Below, one piece after another: positions 1 to 11,922 of a DNA stretch of 64,000 nucleotides. The notes under the pieces were generated by a model. The model did no database searches. It had not been told where the DNA came from and was given only the letters and a program-made list of their open reading frames with translations. Source of the stretch: Amorphophallus konjac (taxonomy: Eukaryota > Streptophyta > Magnoliopsida > Alismatales > Araceae); contig CM040117.1 of NCBI GenBank assembly GCA_022559845.1, positions 150,540,732-150,604,731 of the forward strand, read 5' to 3'. Made by a program: the position numbers and the translations under genes. Position 1 is the stretch's first letter, and the number at the start of each line of letters is the position of its first letter.

Positions 1-1101
1 AGACCTTCAAACCCTAGGTTGAGTTCAAGGGATAAATGCTAGAAAAATAGGATTTTTAGAGATAAATATGTGGGATATCGAAGGGATAAAGTCTATGGAA
101 GAGATAGGAAGTGATCAGGCATGAAATCATCGCATGGGATAGGACTCTAAGGCGTCCTCGATCGGAGAACATAGAGTTCGAGCCAATTAGGACTCTATAC
201 TGAGCACACGGTCTATTGCGTGACCGCTACCTGATGAAAGCAGGTCGAGTGTGAACCGTGACCTAGCAAGAGCAGAAAAAACCAAAGCTGCCTCGACTCA
301 CCAATGCCATGGGTCAACACACCAAGTCGACTCAGAGAAGAAAGGGGTCTTATGGTCACCGCTACCTCATGGAAGCAGTTGATCGATCAACCGCGACCTG
401 GGTAAAGGGGAAAATAGACAATCAGTCAACTGATAATGGTTTAGGTCGATTGAGTTAGGAATTTCAGTCGACTAAACTGGATGCAGGTCGACTAATTTGG
501 CCATAGGTCGACTGAATTGGCCAACAAAGGATGTTTTGATGAATCCAGTCAACAGGACCGAGTGTCTAGTCAGTCAAGATCAAGAAAAGATACTCAAGTC
601 ACCTGCCAAGGCTTGGTTGATAGAATTGATAGGAAGAAGCCAACTCAGCCGACTGACCCTAAGAAATCAGTCGACAGACTAAGGAATCAGTTGACAGATT
701 GAGAATAGGCCGACTGACTTGAGACAGGTCGACAGATGTTAAGGCCTGTTGACAGACATCAAGAAGCGGTCCGTAAGAATGCGGTGGTTCGACAACCGCG
801 ACCAGGAATTAGTCGACTGAAATGGGTAGGTCGACTGAACTTGGAACTAAGTCGACTGATATTAAGAAATCAGTCAACTGAATTGGGAATTCAGTCGACT
901 AATCTAATTCTTCAGAATAAAAATAAGCCTACTAGGCCAGAAAATGCGAACATGGCCTCCAGGCTTACTGGGCCAAAAAATGAACAAAATGGGCTCGAAA
1001 ATACGCTCAAGGAAGACTCCAAAATAATAGAAAATTCGAAACATCATGAAAGATGAATAAGGGAAAGAACTCAATTTGCAGGTTAAAAATGGGTGTCAAC
1101 A
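1..1101 (-). repeat. Partial LTR of a Tat-like element (D)
   Basis: The right edge ends in TGTCAACA. On the minus strand this gives an LTR start, TGTTGACACCCATTTTTAAC, close to the start of the A and B LTRs but diverging after about 20 bases, so it is a related subfamily. The body (about 240-900) is packed with variants of the palindrome CAGTCGACTG and with weaker CCGCTACC/GGTTGACC-like pairs, spaced roughly 20-60 bases. Short open frames here are by-products of the array. The left end lies outside the window, so completeness and target duplication cannot be judged. Confidence 0.6.
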
Positions 1102-2244
1102 TATGCGAAGGTGTCAACGGTGAGTCGAAAGATTTACGCAGACCTGATCGAAAAGCCCCTCGGATGATATAAACCTCCTGGTAGGCTAGTCCTCAGAGGT
1201 ACTACATTCGATATGGGACTGGGTGCAGCCATCTCATGCACACCTGGGTGATTAAGGGACAGTCTTAGACTTTTGCAGATGGGCACCCACTACATCCCCC
1301 CGACATACTCTGGGATAGGGGGAGATGCTACCAAAATTTTGATTTTTCAGCGCTCGAGTCACAAAAAAAAAATAAATAATAAATAAATAAATATGAATAA
1401 CAAATAACAAATAACAAATAAAATAATAATAAGAGAATAAGAAAAAATATATCAAAACAAAAAAATAATAAGTAAGAAAATCAAAACAATAAAGATAATA
1501 ATAATAACATAACAAAATAAATAATTATTATTATTATAAAATAACATTAAAGCAAAAAATATATAAGAAAGCCAAAATAATAAAAAGGATAACATAATAA
1601 AACCAAAGCAACTAAAACTAAAAATAAATAATGTAATAAAATCAAGACAATAAAAATATGCATATGAATAATGTAATTAAATAAATAAATAAATAAATAC
1701 TAAAATAAAAAATAAAATAGTAATAAATCAAAACAATAAAAAACGTGATATTTCTAGAAAACAAGTGCAATAAAACCATGACAACCAACAATAAAAAGAT
1801 AATAAGTAATAAAAATAAAAAATGATAACAAAAGAGTAATGATTGTGATCATAATGAAATGGTCATAAGCGGCGCTGGGTTCCTACCTCACCGAATCAAT
1901 AAGGTCTCGTTAGGCGCATCTTTTATTTTTGTGCACACACTAACATAAACTTTTAGGCCATATGGCCCTTCCTCTTGGAGACTAATCAAGGGTTTTCTCC
2001 CTTTTGGGGAGATGTAATTAATATCATGGTCTTTAAGACAAGGCGGGTTTCAGTCCCGACCTGACACCCTCTATCGTCTGATCAGTCAGACGACGCGCAC
2101 TCTTGACTCCGAGCCGCCTCGGTCTTTGGAGTCTGAATAAATTGTCACCTTGTGACTGGCATGCCCATGCACTAAATAAATAAAATAAAATAAATGAATA
2201 AAGATAAATAAATAAAATTAATAAAATAAAAAATGGTTCCCACA
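1102..2244. other. Non-coding, AT-rich sequence next to LTR D
   Basis: No credible gene. About 1102-1368 is ordinary-complexity sequence that may be the 3' internal part of element D, but I see no clear polypurine tract beside the LTR. 1369-1830 is dominated by AATA/AAAT runs, and a second AAAT-rich block lies at about 2165-2240. A short palindrome, GTCTGATCAGTCAGAC, lies near 2075. The long minus-strand frames here encode low-complexity Tyr/Phe/Leu sequence and are artefacts of composition. Confidence 0.6.
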
Positions 2245-3424
2245 CAACTTTAGCAGAAGCTATAGGTAAAGGAACTTGTACCCCACATTGCGTGCTTTTA
2301 CACTCCCATTAACCCCACCATTCTCAATGAACCTAGCATTTCCAGTTTCAATAATTCTTAGACTATGGTTAAGACAATAAAATATTTACCCTTTAGACTT
2401 TTCTAGATAACTAACGAAGAAACCACTAGTTGTTCTTGAATCCAATTTCTTCTCATGTGATTATAAATCATTTCTTCCGCTGGACAACCCCAAACATGTA
2501 CATGCATTAAACTAGGTTTCCTACTAGTCCAAAGTTCAAAAATATCTTTGGAACTGCCTTACTAGGAACTCTATTTATTAAATACACAGCGGTCTTTAAA
2601 GCATACATCCATAATGATAAAGGTAAAGTCGACTTGCTTATCATGCTCCTAACCATATCCATTAAGGTACGATTCCACCTTTCTACTACACCAATTTGTT
2701 GTGGTGTACCTGGCATTCTATATTGAGCATATATGTCATATCTTTCAAGGAATTTAGCAAATGGATTAGGGCATTACCCAGTTTCAACATATTTTCCATA
2801 ATAGTCATCACCCCTATTAGATCTAATGATTTTCACCTTTCTATCTAATTGCCTTTCAACCTCATTAATAAATACCTCTAGGGCATTTATAGCTTAAGAC
2901 TTTTCATGCAGCAAATAGACATAATTATAATGTGAAAAATCATCAATAAAGGTGATAACATACTTTTCTCCACCAAAAAATAAAACATCAAAAGGTCCAC
3001 ACATATCGGTGTGTATAATTTCACGAAGTTGTGTGCTTCTTGTGGCTTCTTTCTTTATATGTTTGTTTTACTTTCCTTTAATGCAATCCACACATACACC
3101 AAGATCACTAAAATCTAAATTTAGAAGGATTTCATTCTTTACCAATCTTCCCAACTTTTTTCTAGATATGTGACCCTGACATTTATGGCATAAGTAAGTT
3201 GATCTTTCATTCATTAAACCATGTTTAGTACTAACATTATGATGTAGGGTCAAAAATGTTTCAGCAAAAAAGGAATCAAGCTTTAATTTGTACAAACTCT
3301 CACAAAAGACACCAGATCTAAGGAAATGATTATGCTTAAATAAACCAAAACATCCATTACCAAACTTAAAAGAGTATCTAGAAGTATCAAGTTTAGAAAG
3401 TGATACGATGTTACAGGAAATAGA
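2245..3424 (-). pseudogene. Ty1/copia pol fragment: GAG_pre-integrase and integrase (element E)
   Basis: On the minus strand the order is: a GAG_pre-integrase zinc region (3068-3433 frame, ending CHKCQGHIS...CVDCIKGK), then integrase core pieces (FIDDFSHYNYVYLLHEKS, later PGTPQQIGVVERWNRTL), then the copia spacer with FGCPAE- and TGNARFIENG-like motifs near 2300-2500. Several frameshifts and stops break it. At the second catalytic Asp, where the family has SDRG, the codon reads Asn (SNRG, near 2820). Reverse transcriptase, RNase H and LTR are absent on the left. On the right it is cut by the LTR of element A, so the upstream gag would lie beyond A. This is a dead relic and the oldest layer of the nest. 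Confidence 0.85.
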
Positions 3425-5192
3425 TGTTGACATGTTTTTCCTTACTCATTTTTGTATCCTTCCAACCCCTCTTACTATATCAATATGATAAATGAATTGA
3501 ATGCAAAGTAGAAGGGGATAGAGGGATGTGAGTGTCTGATCGCCACCAAGGTGCCTAGTGTAATAAATACACCGTACCTTGGAAAAGAAGGAGAGCACTC
3601 ACCTAATGTTCAGTGCTGGCGGGTGTGGACGGTCCTGGAGGATCCGCTCAGTGGAGTGGACGGTCACGCGATAGACCGCTCAAAGCGTCGAAATATGAAG
3701 CGGGACGAAGGTAGATCTGGCAATAGAATGGCTCGAGGATAGTCGCTTGAAGAACTGAACGGCTGGTGATAGACCGCCCTGATCTCCAAACTGACGGGAT
3801 GAGGCCGTGCAGAAACGCCAAACTCTAAACTCGTGGGATCTGACCCTCCACCCCTTCCGACCGGCCAGAGGGGATGGGCCTCGTGCTAATATGCTGCTGA
3901 CCTGCAAAACACAATGAAGACCACAAAAGAAAGCCCAAATTAGAACTATGAAGTGCAGCAACTAGAAAAGAACATGAAAATGAACAAACTAACATGGACT
4001 GGGGGATACCTAGGAGGTTTTTAAACCCCTAGGGCGTGAAAAACAACGGGAATGGGTGTGTGTAATGAAATGTGAGAGTGAAAATGTGGGAAAGAGCAGA
4101 GACAGCGATGCATGCACTGAAGAAAAGTGATGGCGGGACGATCAAGCGACAACACCAAACGTAAATACTCCCTAAACCGGAGGCCTAAGCGGACGTAGAA
4201 GGCCTCCCTCCCTGACTGTAGGTCACTCTAGAATTCGACAGGGCTTCGCCGTGACCTTCTAATCTCCCCCCCCCCCCCCCTTTCAAAGCTTGGCCTGAGG
4301 GTCTATTTATAGAGCCTCAAAAAGCCAGCCCCGAAATTAGGGTTTCTACTGAAAATCAGGTCAAGATATTAACATAAAATCCATAGATAAATGGAATATC
4401 TTCCAACCAGTTCAAACGGCACCCCTTTTGGTGGAGTATCCGCGAAGAAATGGGTGGAATAACTTGAGGATAAAACCACGGATGGAGAGAGAAAAACCCT
4501 TAAATCCTTAGAGATCGGACAATTGCGCGGTCTTGCGATAGACCGCCCAGACCATTGAGCGGCCTATTAACAGACCGTCCAATACTGTCGGTGAAAATTA
4601 AGTAAATAAGCAATGTTATCCAAATATCCATCGAACTGACCGACCATTTCGCCGTTGGACTCTCATGGATTGGACGGTCTAATACTAGACCACTCAATTC
4701 ATGGGATGGTCCAACACAAACCGTGTATAGCCTATCGGTGATAAATCTAAAAAGATTAGATAAATAGATAATTATCTGGAAAACCAACGACATGAGACTC
4801 TGGGAACTGGACGGCCATATTCATACCGTTCAATCATATTAGACGGCTACAAACGGACTGTGCAAAAACTTGTCGGTGGAAATTCAGAAAATCACCTTAA
4901 TATCCAATAAATATATAAACGGTTCAATTCCAACCACTCAATGACTGAATGGCCAAGTGATAGACCGTGCAAAGGCTGGACGCTTGAAATTTGATAAAAT
5001 ATGATAAATCAAGCAAAATCAAGGCCTATTAAGCCCTGAATTGAAGCAGACCGAGTCAGGGAGGGAGGTACCCATAAAATAGGCCCAATAAGCTGCCTGG
5101 AAATAACCCAATGAGCAATGGACAACTCGAGGCATCATCAAATGGTGGTAAGAGAAATGACTCAACTTATCGGTAAAAACTGGGTGTCAACA
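3425..5192 (-). repeat. 3' LTR of element A
   Basis: This 1768-bp LTR starts on the minus strand with TGTTGACACCC and ends CATGTCAACA. It matches both LTRs of element B over its whole length. It holds a C-run of about 15 (4265-4280), a TATA box (4304-4311) and several CGGTC...GACCG inverted pairs (about 4530-5000). The polypurine tract lies on its right, which makes it the 3' LTR of a minus-strand element. Confidence 0.9.
4304..4311 (-). promoter_or_regulatory. TATA box in LTR of A
   Basis: The minus strand reads CTATAAATA within GGCTCTATAAATAG. The same box is at equal position in both LTRs of B (10993, 47213), followed by a short G/C homopolymer. It is the likely core promoter of the element. 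Confidence 0.65.
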
Positions 5193-5208
5193 GATGCCCC
5201 TCCTTAAC
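5193..5208 (-). promoter_or_regulatory. Polypurine tract of element A
   Basis: On the minus strand GTTAAGGAGGGGCATC directly precedes the LTR start. The same string lies before the 3' LTR of B (46318-46333). It would prime plus-strand DNA synthesis. Confidence 0.85.
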
Positions 5209-6526
5209 GTCCTCTTTGCAGGGGAGCGAGCGGAGGTGAAGCGAAAGCGAAATGAAACATGGAGATGAAGCGAGTGGACTGAAAAGCGGGCATTAAGATA
5301 AAAGGACACCCGTTTTGCCAACGAGTGATAGAAATCTTCCGGAAATCTCCAAACCACTCACAAGGAATAGTCAGACTAAGAGCGACACTGATCTGGAGGA
5401 ACTAACTAAATAAAAGAAAACACACGATCTACCTCATGGGGGACACAATCCCTCGGACCAATGAGGAGACCGGAATAAGCAATAAGTAAAGAAACGGACT
5501 AAAACTCCAGACGGGGACCGCTTAATTAACCAAATCGAGTGAATCGACCAGAGAGAACCTTCCAACTCAGAGTGGAATTGTTCCTCTTACTCAAACATTG
5601 AACACATAGCTAACCATCACTGATGGGACAATAGCATGCGAACCATGGGTCATGAATGCTTAAAAGATGCGGATGATACATGTTGGGCTAAAATAAAGGA
5701 AATCATCAAAACAAATACAAAGAAAGGATAAAATATAAAATACCTGAGAATAATATTACTAGACTGGGAGAATCAGAGTCAAGACACTATCCACAACCAC
5801 AGCGCGTAGGATACAACCATCATCCCCAAATTTTCCCAACCTAACGGCCTATCCAATGATTAAACACGCGAACCTAGATCATCATTATTTTTGTTAAAGG
5901 GGAACATCAGATCCTGGAATACATAGATAACCAGCTGGTTCTCGAGAGAATATTATATAGTACCATATAGTAATGCAATAAGGGAGATAGGGGTAGAAAG
6001 TCATACCTAACTTACCCGTGCAGGCGAAACGGCAACCCGAAGTGATGCTGCAAAAAAATCCATGAACAAGGATTTGCAATGTACATATCATGAAATAATC
6101 AAATTCCTCAGCGAATCACCTAATGTAGCACAAAAGAGGCACAAGCACATTATTTAAGCTCATGGACAGTCAAGCATAGGCCGCTCAGAACATCGGACGG
6201 CTTATTGTATGACGTGCCACCATTAGCAATTTGAATGTGAATGTGAAACTGCACGGTCTACAGAGAGACCACTTAACGAAACAAACAGCCAAGATCTAGC
6301 CGCTCCATAGCAACGTACCGTTGGAACTTATGCGGTACATTATGAACCGTCTTTCTATTGAACGGTCGTTCGATAGACCGTGCTATCGCTAGAAATTTTA
6401 AACAAATAAAACCCATCATCTCCCTCCTTCTCCTACCTCCCACCTTCTCCTCTACCCCATAACTGTCACCTCCTCCCCACTCTCCTTCTCCACTCTTTCA
6501 TCTCCTCCACTCCCCCTCACTCTCTC
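5209..6526. other. Non-coding region of A between 3' LTR and PMD gene
   Basis: No gene seen. It matches 44977-46317 of element B in inverse orientation. Palindromic CGGTC/GACCG pairs cluster at 6170-6390. A pyrimidine-rich stretch (6420-6515) directly upstream of the PMD start codon looks like a 5' leader or core promoter of that antisense gene. Confidence 0.6.
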
Positions 6527-9500
6527 ATGCGGTCGAAGCATCAAGCCTTACGGCGCATCGCCCGACACATGGCCGAAGAGGGGAACCAAACGTCGCCGCC
6601 GACGGCCACCATGGAGGAGGCTCCCGAGGCACCACCCGCCGCGGAAGGGGAGCCTAGACCGCCGCCCGCGACCGAGGAGGAGACGGTGGCGATCGAGGGA
6701 GGGACCATTGATGCCAAAGAAGAACCACCGGCGCCAGAGGTGACCACGGCGACGGCGGCCAAGTCCCCACGGGACCCCGAGGTAGGTGACCTTAGAACCT
6801 CCCTATTTCCAGCTTTTAAAGCATGCATGTTAGTCCTGGGGGGATGATAGGGGCATAGGTCCCCTTAGGAGTCGGTTTGGGGGCCATGGCGACCCTCACC
6901 ATCGACGGGGAGAGGTTTAACGTCGTCGGGAATGACAGTAATGGCACGGTCTCACAGTGACCGCGTACACAAACCACACGGTTCCCATAGAACCGTCCAA
7001 CACAACACGACCCATGGGTGGCCGTTCAAGGAAGCTGAACCGACATCATAACACGGTCCTAGAAGGGCCGCGTAAAATTAGAACGGTCCACGTCGATCCA
7101 TTCAGAATGTGAAATGCTCAGAACAGAACGGTCTCCATCAGACCGTGGCCACTTAGGATGGGCAAACCGAGTCCGTTCAGAAATTGAAACACTTAGGAAT
7201 AGAACGGTTAATAATAGACCGTTGCAAACAACATGGTCTGTCGACAAACCGTGCAAACCTGGATGATTAGGCACCTGAAAGGGAAAGAGCATGGTCAGGT
7301 AGGGACCGTGTGATTACTGAACGGCCAGAAATGGTCCGTTCCAGGGCAAACCTCAGATAGGGGAACAGTCCTCAAAGGGCCGCCCAGATAGCAGAACGGT
7401 TAAGGGGGAACCGTGGGACTTATTGAGATGGTTGGAATCCAACTGATGGATGGGGGAACAGTCCAGTGGTGACCGTTTGGTGAGCAGAGAGTGAATTTAT
7501 TGAATAAAAATGCAAGACTCTAAACTAAAATGCAATTATCCTAAATGTATGCAGGGGAAGCGTAGGACCCGGATCTCATGGCTGCAGGTTCGGGCGGTGT
7601 ACCTCGCACTGCCTGACTTCTAGTGTGAGAGGTTGAGAGTCATGGGATTCTCAGAATTCCTGAGCATGGAGGTGAGTCGGTTTGACACACCGCTACTCTA
7701 TGCTCTGCACGATCGCTGGGACCCAGTGAGTCGCACGTTTCTTTTTCTGTGGGGACACATGGTCCCTAAGCTCGAGGATGTGGCCCGACATACTGGCCTA
7801 CGCGTGCATGGGTCTCCGGTCAGCGGGAGCACATACCCCGACTACTGAGAGATGGCCCGGGAGTTCTTGGGACTGGACTTGTTGCACCCCGAGCGGCAGT
7901 CTACCACCCTGACTCAGGCAGCACTTCACGACAGCCTGGGACTTCGGCGAGCGGGATTGCGACAGGAGAGCTGCCCGAGCAGCACCTTGAGAGACTCGAG
8001 GACCGAGCCAGACCATGAGTTGCAGCGGAGGTGGGACCGGAGGCAGACCGAGTACTGCGGAGGTTTCTGACGCTTTTGTTCGGCCGACTGCTGTTCGCAA
8101 TGAGAGGGGATGTCATCAGCTGTCGCTTCTTGCCGCTGCTCGAGGACCTAGTACACATGGGTGACTATGCGTGGGGAGCTGCGGTTCTTACCTTCCTCTT
8201 CGACACCCTGAGCTCGACGAGCAGGCGGACCATGCTCAGTGGGTTCTCACCTCTTCTCCAGGTACAACTCTGACCTCTAGAATTGGCTATGTAACACTCA
8301 CATGCATCCTATATGCTGACGTGTAATGCAAATACAGGTGTGGGCCTACGTGCACTTACGTGGGCTTGGGCGAGGTGAGGAGACTCACCCAGACTGACTA
8401 CCGATTGCCAGGAGGTGCACCGCACCTCAGGAGATCGGGGGCCTTCGGAGACAGGTCCGAGAGCTCCATGACGGCATGGACACCCTACCTGTACACTTCG
8501 GTACGTCCCTAACCTAAAACCCTTTAATTAAATGTAGTTCTATATGCTGGTGATACTGATGTGACTCTTCTTATTTAACAGGTACGGTGGACACCCTATC
8601 CAGAGGAGGGGCACGAGGGCCAGCCCTGGATATCGAGGGCCCTTGCCTTCTCGGGACGTGATGTGTGGCTTCACTACGTGAATGTAGTGGAGCCACTCTA
8701 CTTCAGACTGGCGATGAGGACGACTGGCGTCCACCAGCCAGCTGTAGAGTTCCCGGCACCGGAGAAGCCAGGGGACCGCGTGGGGTGACACCCACGAGGC
8801 ACGGCGACGGTCCTCGACTGGAGGGAGCGAGCCGCTGAGCAGATGGACAGCACTCGAGCGGGTTGTGACCGCCCAGGCGGAGAGCGACGTGGCGTACTAT
8901 ACGGCGTACGCCAGGCACTACCGGGACCAGTGTTCCGTGGTGCCCGCCGACCAGTACGACTTCTAAACCCTAATGCCTTTCTATTATGCCTTCTATATGA
9001 TCATGCACTAATGTTTGGACTTCCTAAATGCAGATCGACCCCGAGGGACGATTGCGGAGTTGCAGGGACTCCTACACTCCACGATCCGGGAGCGCGACGA
9101 GGCCCGCCAGGCCCTGACCCTACTGGTGAGTCTTCTAACCCTAAACTTTTAATTATGCAATGCTTATGATTATGATTATGCATGTGATCGACCTGGAGTT
9201 TTGGATGCAGCGCGCCGAGGGGACCTAGCGACAGGGGGGCCGATGCTCCTTCCTCTTCCTCCCAGACTCCAGCTGACCGAGCCGAGCGGGATGCTGAGTT
9301 TACACGAATGGTGGCTCGAGCCGAGCCAGCCGAGGCAGCACTCACCGAGAGGGTACGCAACCACTACACTTTCCCTTTAATGCTTATGCTTATGAGTTAT
9401 GAAATGCAATTGACTGACCTTGAACTGTGTATGCAGATGACCGAGCTGACCGTGTCACTGGGCGAGGCCGCTTGACTGCAGGAGGACGTAGAGTGCTTCC

Positions 9501-9922
9501 GCGTCGAGGCTACCACCTTACGAGCAGACGTGATAGAGGCTTCGCGTCTCTTTGCCGAGATGGAGCGTTCCCGCGCGGGGACAGCGGAGACAGAGCTACT
9601 ACGAGCTCGGGCGGCGGAGGCAGACCTTTACCACGCCGAGGCGGAGTGAGCTCGGCTAGAGGCGGCTGAGCTGCGAGGCGAGGTCCGGGCATTTGAGAAG
9701 ATGACCCAGAGGCTAGAGCAGAGCGGGACCCCGAGTGGTAGCACTCACGGCACGCACGGTTCCGTTAGGAGCTATTTCACGAGTTCTTCCGGCCACCAGA
9801 GGAATGAGGACGAGGAGTGTCGCCGGCAACGTCGCAACGAGGCAACCTCAGCGATGCCTCCACCAAAGAGGCATAAGGGAGGCGGAGACAGCGACGGGGG
9901 CCAGGGAGAGGGACAGGCCTGA
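6527..9922 (+). pseudogene. PMD (plant mobile domain) gene, antisense passenger of element A
   Basis: Proposed seven-exon gene: 6527-6781, 7555-8261, 8338-8500, 8582-8953, 9034-9125, 9211-9352, 9437-9922. Introns mostly begin GT and end CAG/ACAG. Exon 1 encodes a Pro/Glu/Ala-rich N-terminus. Exon 2 carries the PMD core (RVMGFSEFLSMEV, LLYALHDRWDP, LEDVARHTGLRVHG). Exons 3-4 carry its C-terminal part (VRWTPYPEEG, VEPLYFRL). Exons 5-7 encode a charged, coiled-coil-like tail rich in Arg/Ala/Glu. Stops (e.g. TAG at about 7621, TGA at about 7846) and one-base indels disable this copy. Exon lengths match the copy in B within one base except the last. PMD proteins are known to occur both as host regulators (MAIN/MAIL type) and attached to transposons; the function here is unknown. 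Confidence 0.8.
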
Positions 9923-10113
9923 CTCTTGTACTAGGGACACGACTTTTGTACATATGGGCATGATAGTGATATGATATGCTTTTTTGGCTTTGTGGATAAA
10001 TGTATGAATGAATGCAAATGTTTGACACTGACTTACTAACTACGTCTACTAACTCGACGTGAGTGAGACGGACACGTGTGAGAGAGAGACGACACGAGTG
10101 AGCGAGTGAGGAG
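9923..10113. repeat. Downstream of PMD gene and left part of GA-rich minisatellite of A
   Basis: After the PMD stop come an AT-rich 3' tail and then GAGTGAGACG/ACACGAGTGAG repeats (10040-10113). The array is cut here by element B and resumes at 48100. Confidence 0.7.
10109..10113. repeat. Left target-site duplication of element B (AGGAG)
   Basis: AGGAG directly precedes the TGTTGACA start of the 5' LTR and is repeated directly after the 3' LTR at 48095-48099. Confidence 0.85.
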
Positions 10114-11881
10114 TGTTGACACCCATTTTTTTTCGATAAGTTGAGTCATTTCTCTTACTGTCATTTGTTGATGCCTCAAGTTGTCCATTAGTCATTGGAC
10201 TATTTTCAGGCAGCTTATTGGGCCTATTTTATTGGTACCTCCCTCCCTGACTCGGTCTGCTTCAATTTCGGGCTTAATGGGCCTTGGTTTTGCTTGATTT
10301 ATCACATTTTAGTGATTTTCAAATGTCCGGCCTTTGCGCGGTCTATCGGTTGACCGTTCATTTGCTGAGCGGTTGTCTCTGAGCCGTTTATCTATTTATG
10401 AGATATTAAGGGATTTTTTTGAATTTCCACCAACAAGCTTTTTGAACTGTTCATATGTAACCGTCTGGGTCCATGGAACAGTGGTAATATGACCGTCTAT
10501 ATCTCACAGTCCCAGATTCGTTGGTTGTTCAGATAATTATCTAATTATCTAATGCATTTTGATTTATCACCGACAGGCGTTGGACGGTTGGTAGATTGCC
10601 GTTCTATGCTCTGAGCGGTCCATCAATAACCGCCCAACTCATGAGAGTCCGACGGCGAAATCATCGATCGGTTCGATGGATATTTGGATGATATTACTTA
10701 TTTATTTAATTTCCACCGACACGTTGGACGGTCTGGTAATGGGCCGCTCAATGGACTGGGCGGTCTATCGCACGACCGCGCAATGGTTCGATTACTGAAA
10801 AGCTAATGATTTTTCTCTCTCTATCTGTGGTTTTATCCTTAACTTGTTCCAACCATTTCTCCACTGTTTCTCAACCAAATGGGGTGCCGTTTGAACTGGT
10901 TGGAAGAGAATTCCATTATCTACGGATTTTATGTTGATATCTCGAGCTGAAATTCATTGAAAACCCTAATTTCGGAGCTGGCTTTTAGGCTCTATAAATA
11001 GGACCCTAAAGTTAAGCTTTGAAAGGGGGGGGGGAAGATTTTAAGGTCACGACAAAGCTCTACCGAATTCTCAAGCGACCTACAGTCAGGGAGGAAGGCT
11101 TTCTACGTCCACATAAGCCTTCGGTTCAGGGAGTATTTATTTTGGGTCATAGTTTAATTATTCTTCGTCGCGTTCTTCATTGCATGCAATCATCGTCTTT
11201 GCTCTCTCTCTCTCTCTCCACGTTTTTCATCATCACATTTCATTACACACAGCCTCCTATTTTTTTGACGCCCCTAGGGGTTTAAAAACTCCAGGTATCC
11301 CCCACTTCATGTTAGTTAGTTCATTTCTTGTGTTCCTTTATAGTTGCTACACTTCGCAGTATTGATCTTGGGTTTCTTTCCGTGTTTTGCACTTTGTTTC
11401 ACAGATCAGTAGCGTCCTAACACGAGGCCCACTCTTTCTGGCTGGCCGGGAGGGGTGGAGGTAGAGATCCCATGTTTTGAAAGTTGGTGGTACAGAGCGG
11501 CCTTCATCTGTCCGTTCGAGGAACATGGCGGCTTAATATTGACCATCCAGTTCTGTCCAGCGGTTGATCCTGAACCGTCCTGTCATCCAGCTGCTCTTCG
11601 TCCCGCATCCGTCCCAGCGCTGTTGGGCAGTCTGTCGAGCGGCCGCGCGTCCACTGGGCGGTTTCTTAAGGATCGCGTATCACTGCAGTGTTGTTCTAGG
11701 CGAGTGTCTCCCCTTTCTTTCCAAGGTACGGTGTACTTGCTTACATTCGGCACCTTGGTGGCGATCACACACTCCACATCCTTCCCCTTGCTATTTACAC
11801 GTTGTTTAGTTCTTTACATTAACACAGTAAAGAAAGGATTGGAAGGATAATCAAAAGGGGAAGGGGGAAAACATGTCAACT
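10114..11881 (+). repeat. 5' LTR of element B
   Basis: It starts TGTTGACACCC and ends CATGTCAAC, with the last base T where the other copies have A. It carries CGGTC...GACCG hairpins (10335-10790), a TATA box, a G-run (11028-11036), a CT-rich stretch (11206-11220) and a conserved string CGCCCCTAGGGG. It aligns to 46334-48094 and, inverted, to 3425-5192. Confidence 0.93.
10993..11000 (+). promoter_or_regulatory. TATA box in 5' LTR of B
   Basis: TATAAATA within GGCTCTATAAATAGGACCC, conserved in all three LTR copies of this family in the window. Probable transcription start follows within about 30 bases. Confidence 0.65.
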
Positions 11882-11885
11882 TTTT

Positions 11886-11903
11886 TGGCGATCGCGATGG
11901 GAC
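11886..11903 (+). promoter_or_regulatory. Primer binding site of element B
   Basis: TGGCGATCGCGATGGGAC lies four bases after the LTR. TGGCGA plus a TGGG block resembles the tRNA-Arg type site used by Ogre/Tat elements, but with mismatches, so the tRNA identity is tentative. Confidence 0.6.
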
Positions 11904-11922
11904 GCCTAGTGCCCATCATGTT

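Noticed and set aside
2245..3424. Copia E integrase as the missing pol of gag-only element C
   Set aside because: E lies left of A's LTR while C is inserted within A's pol; they are separate layers, and the gag belonging to E would lie right of A.
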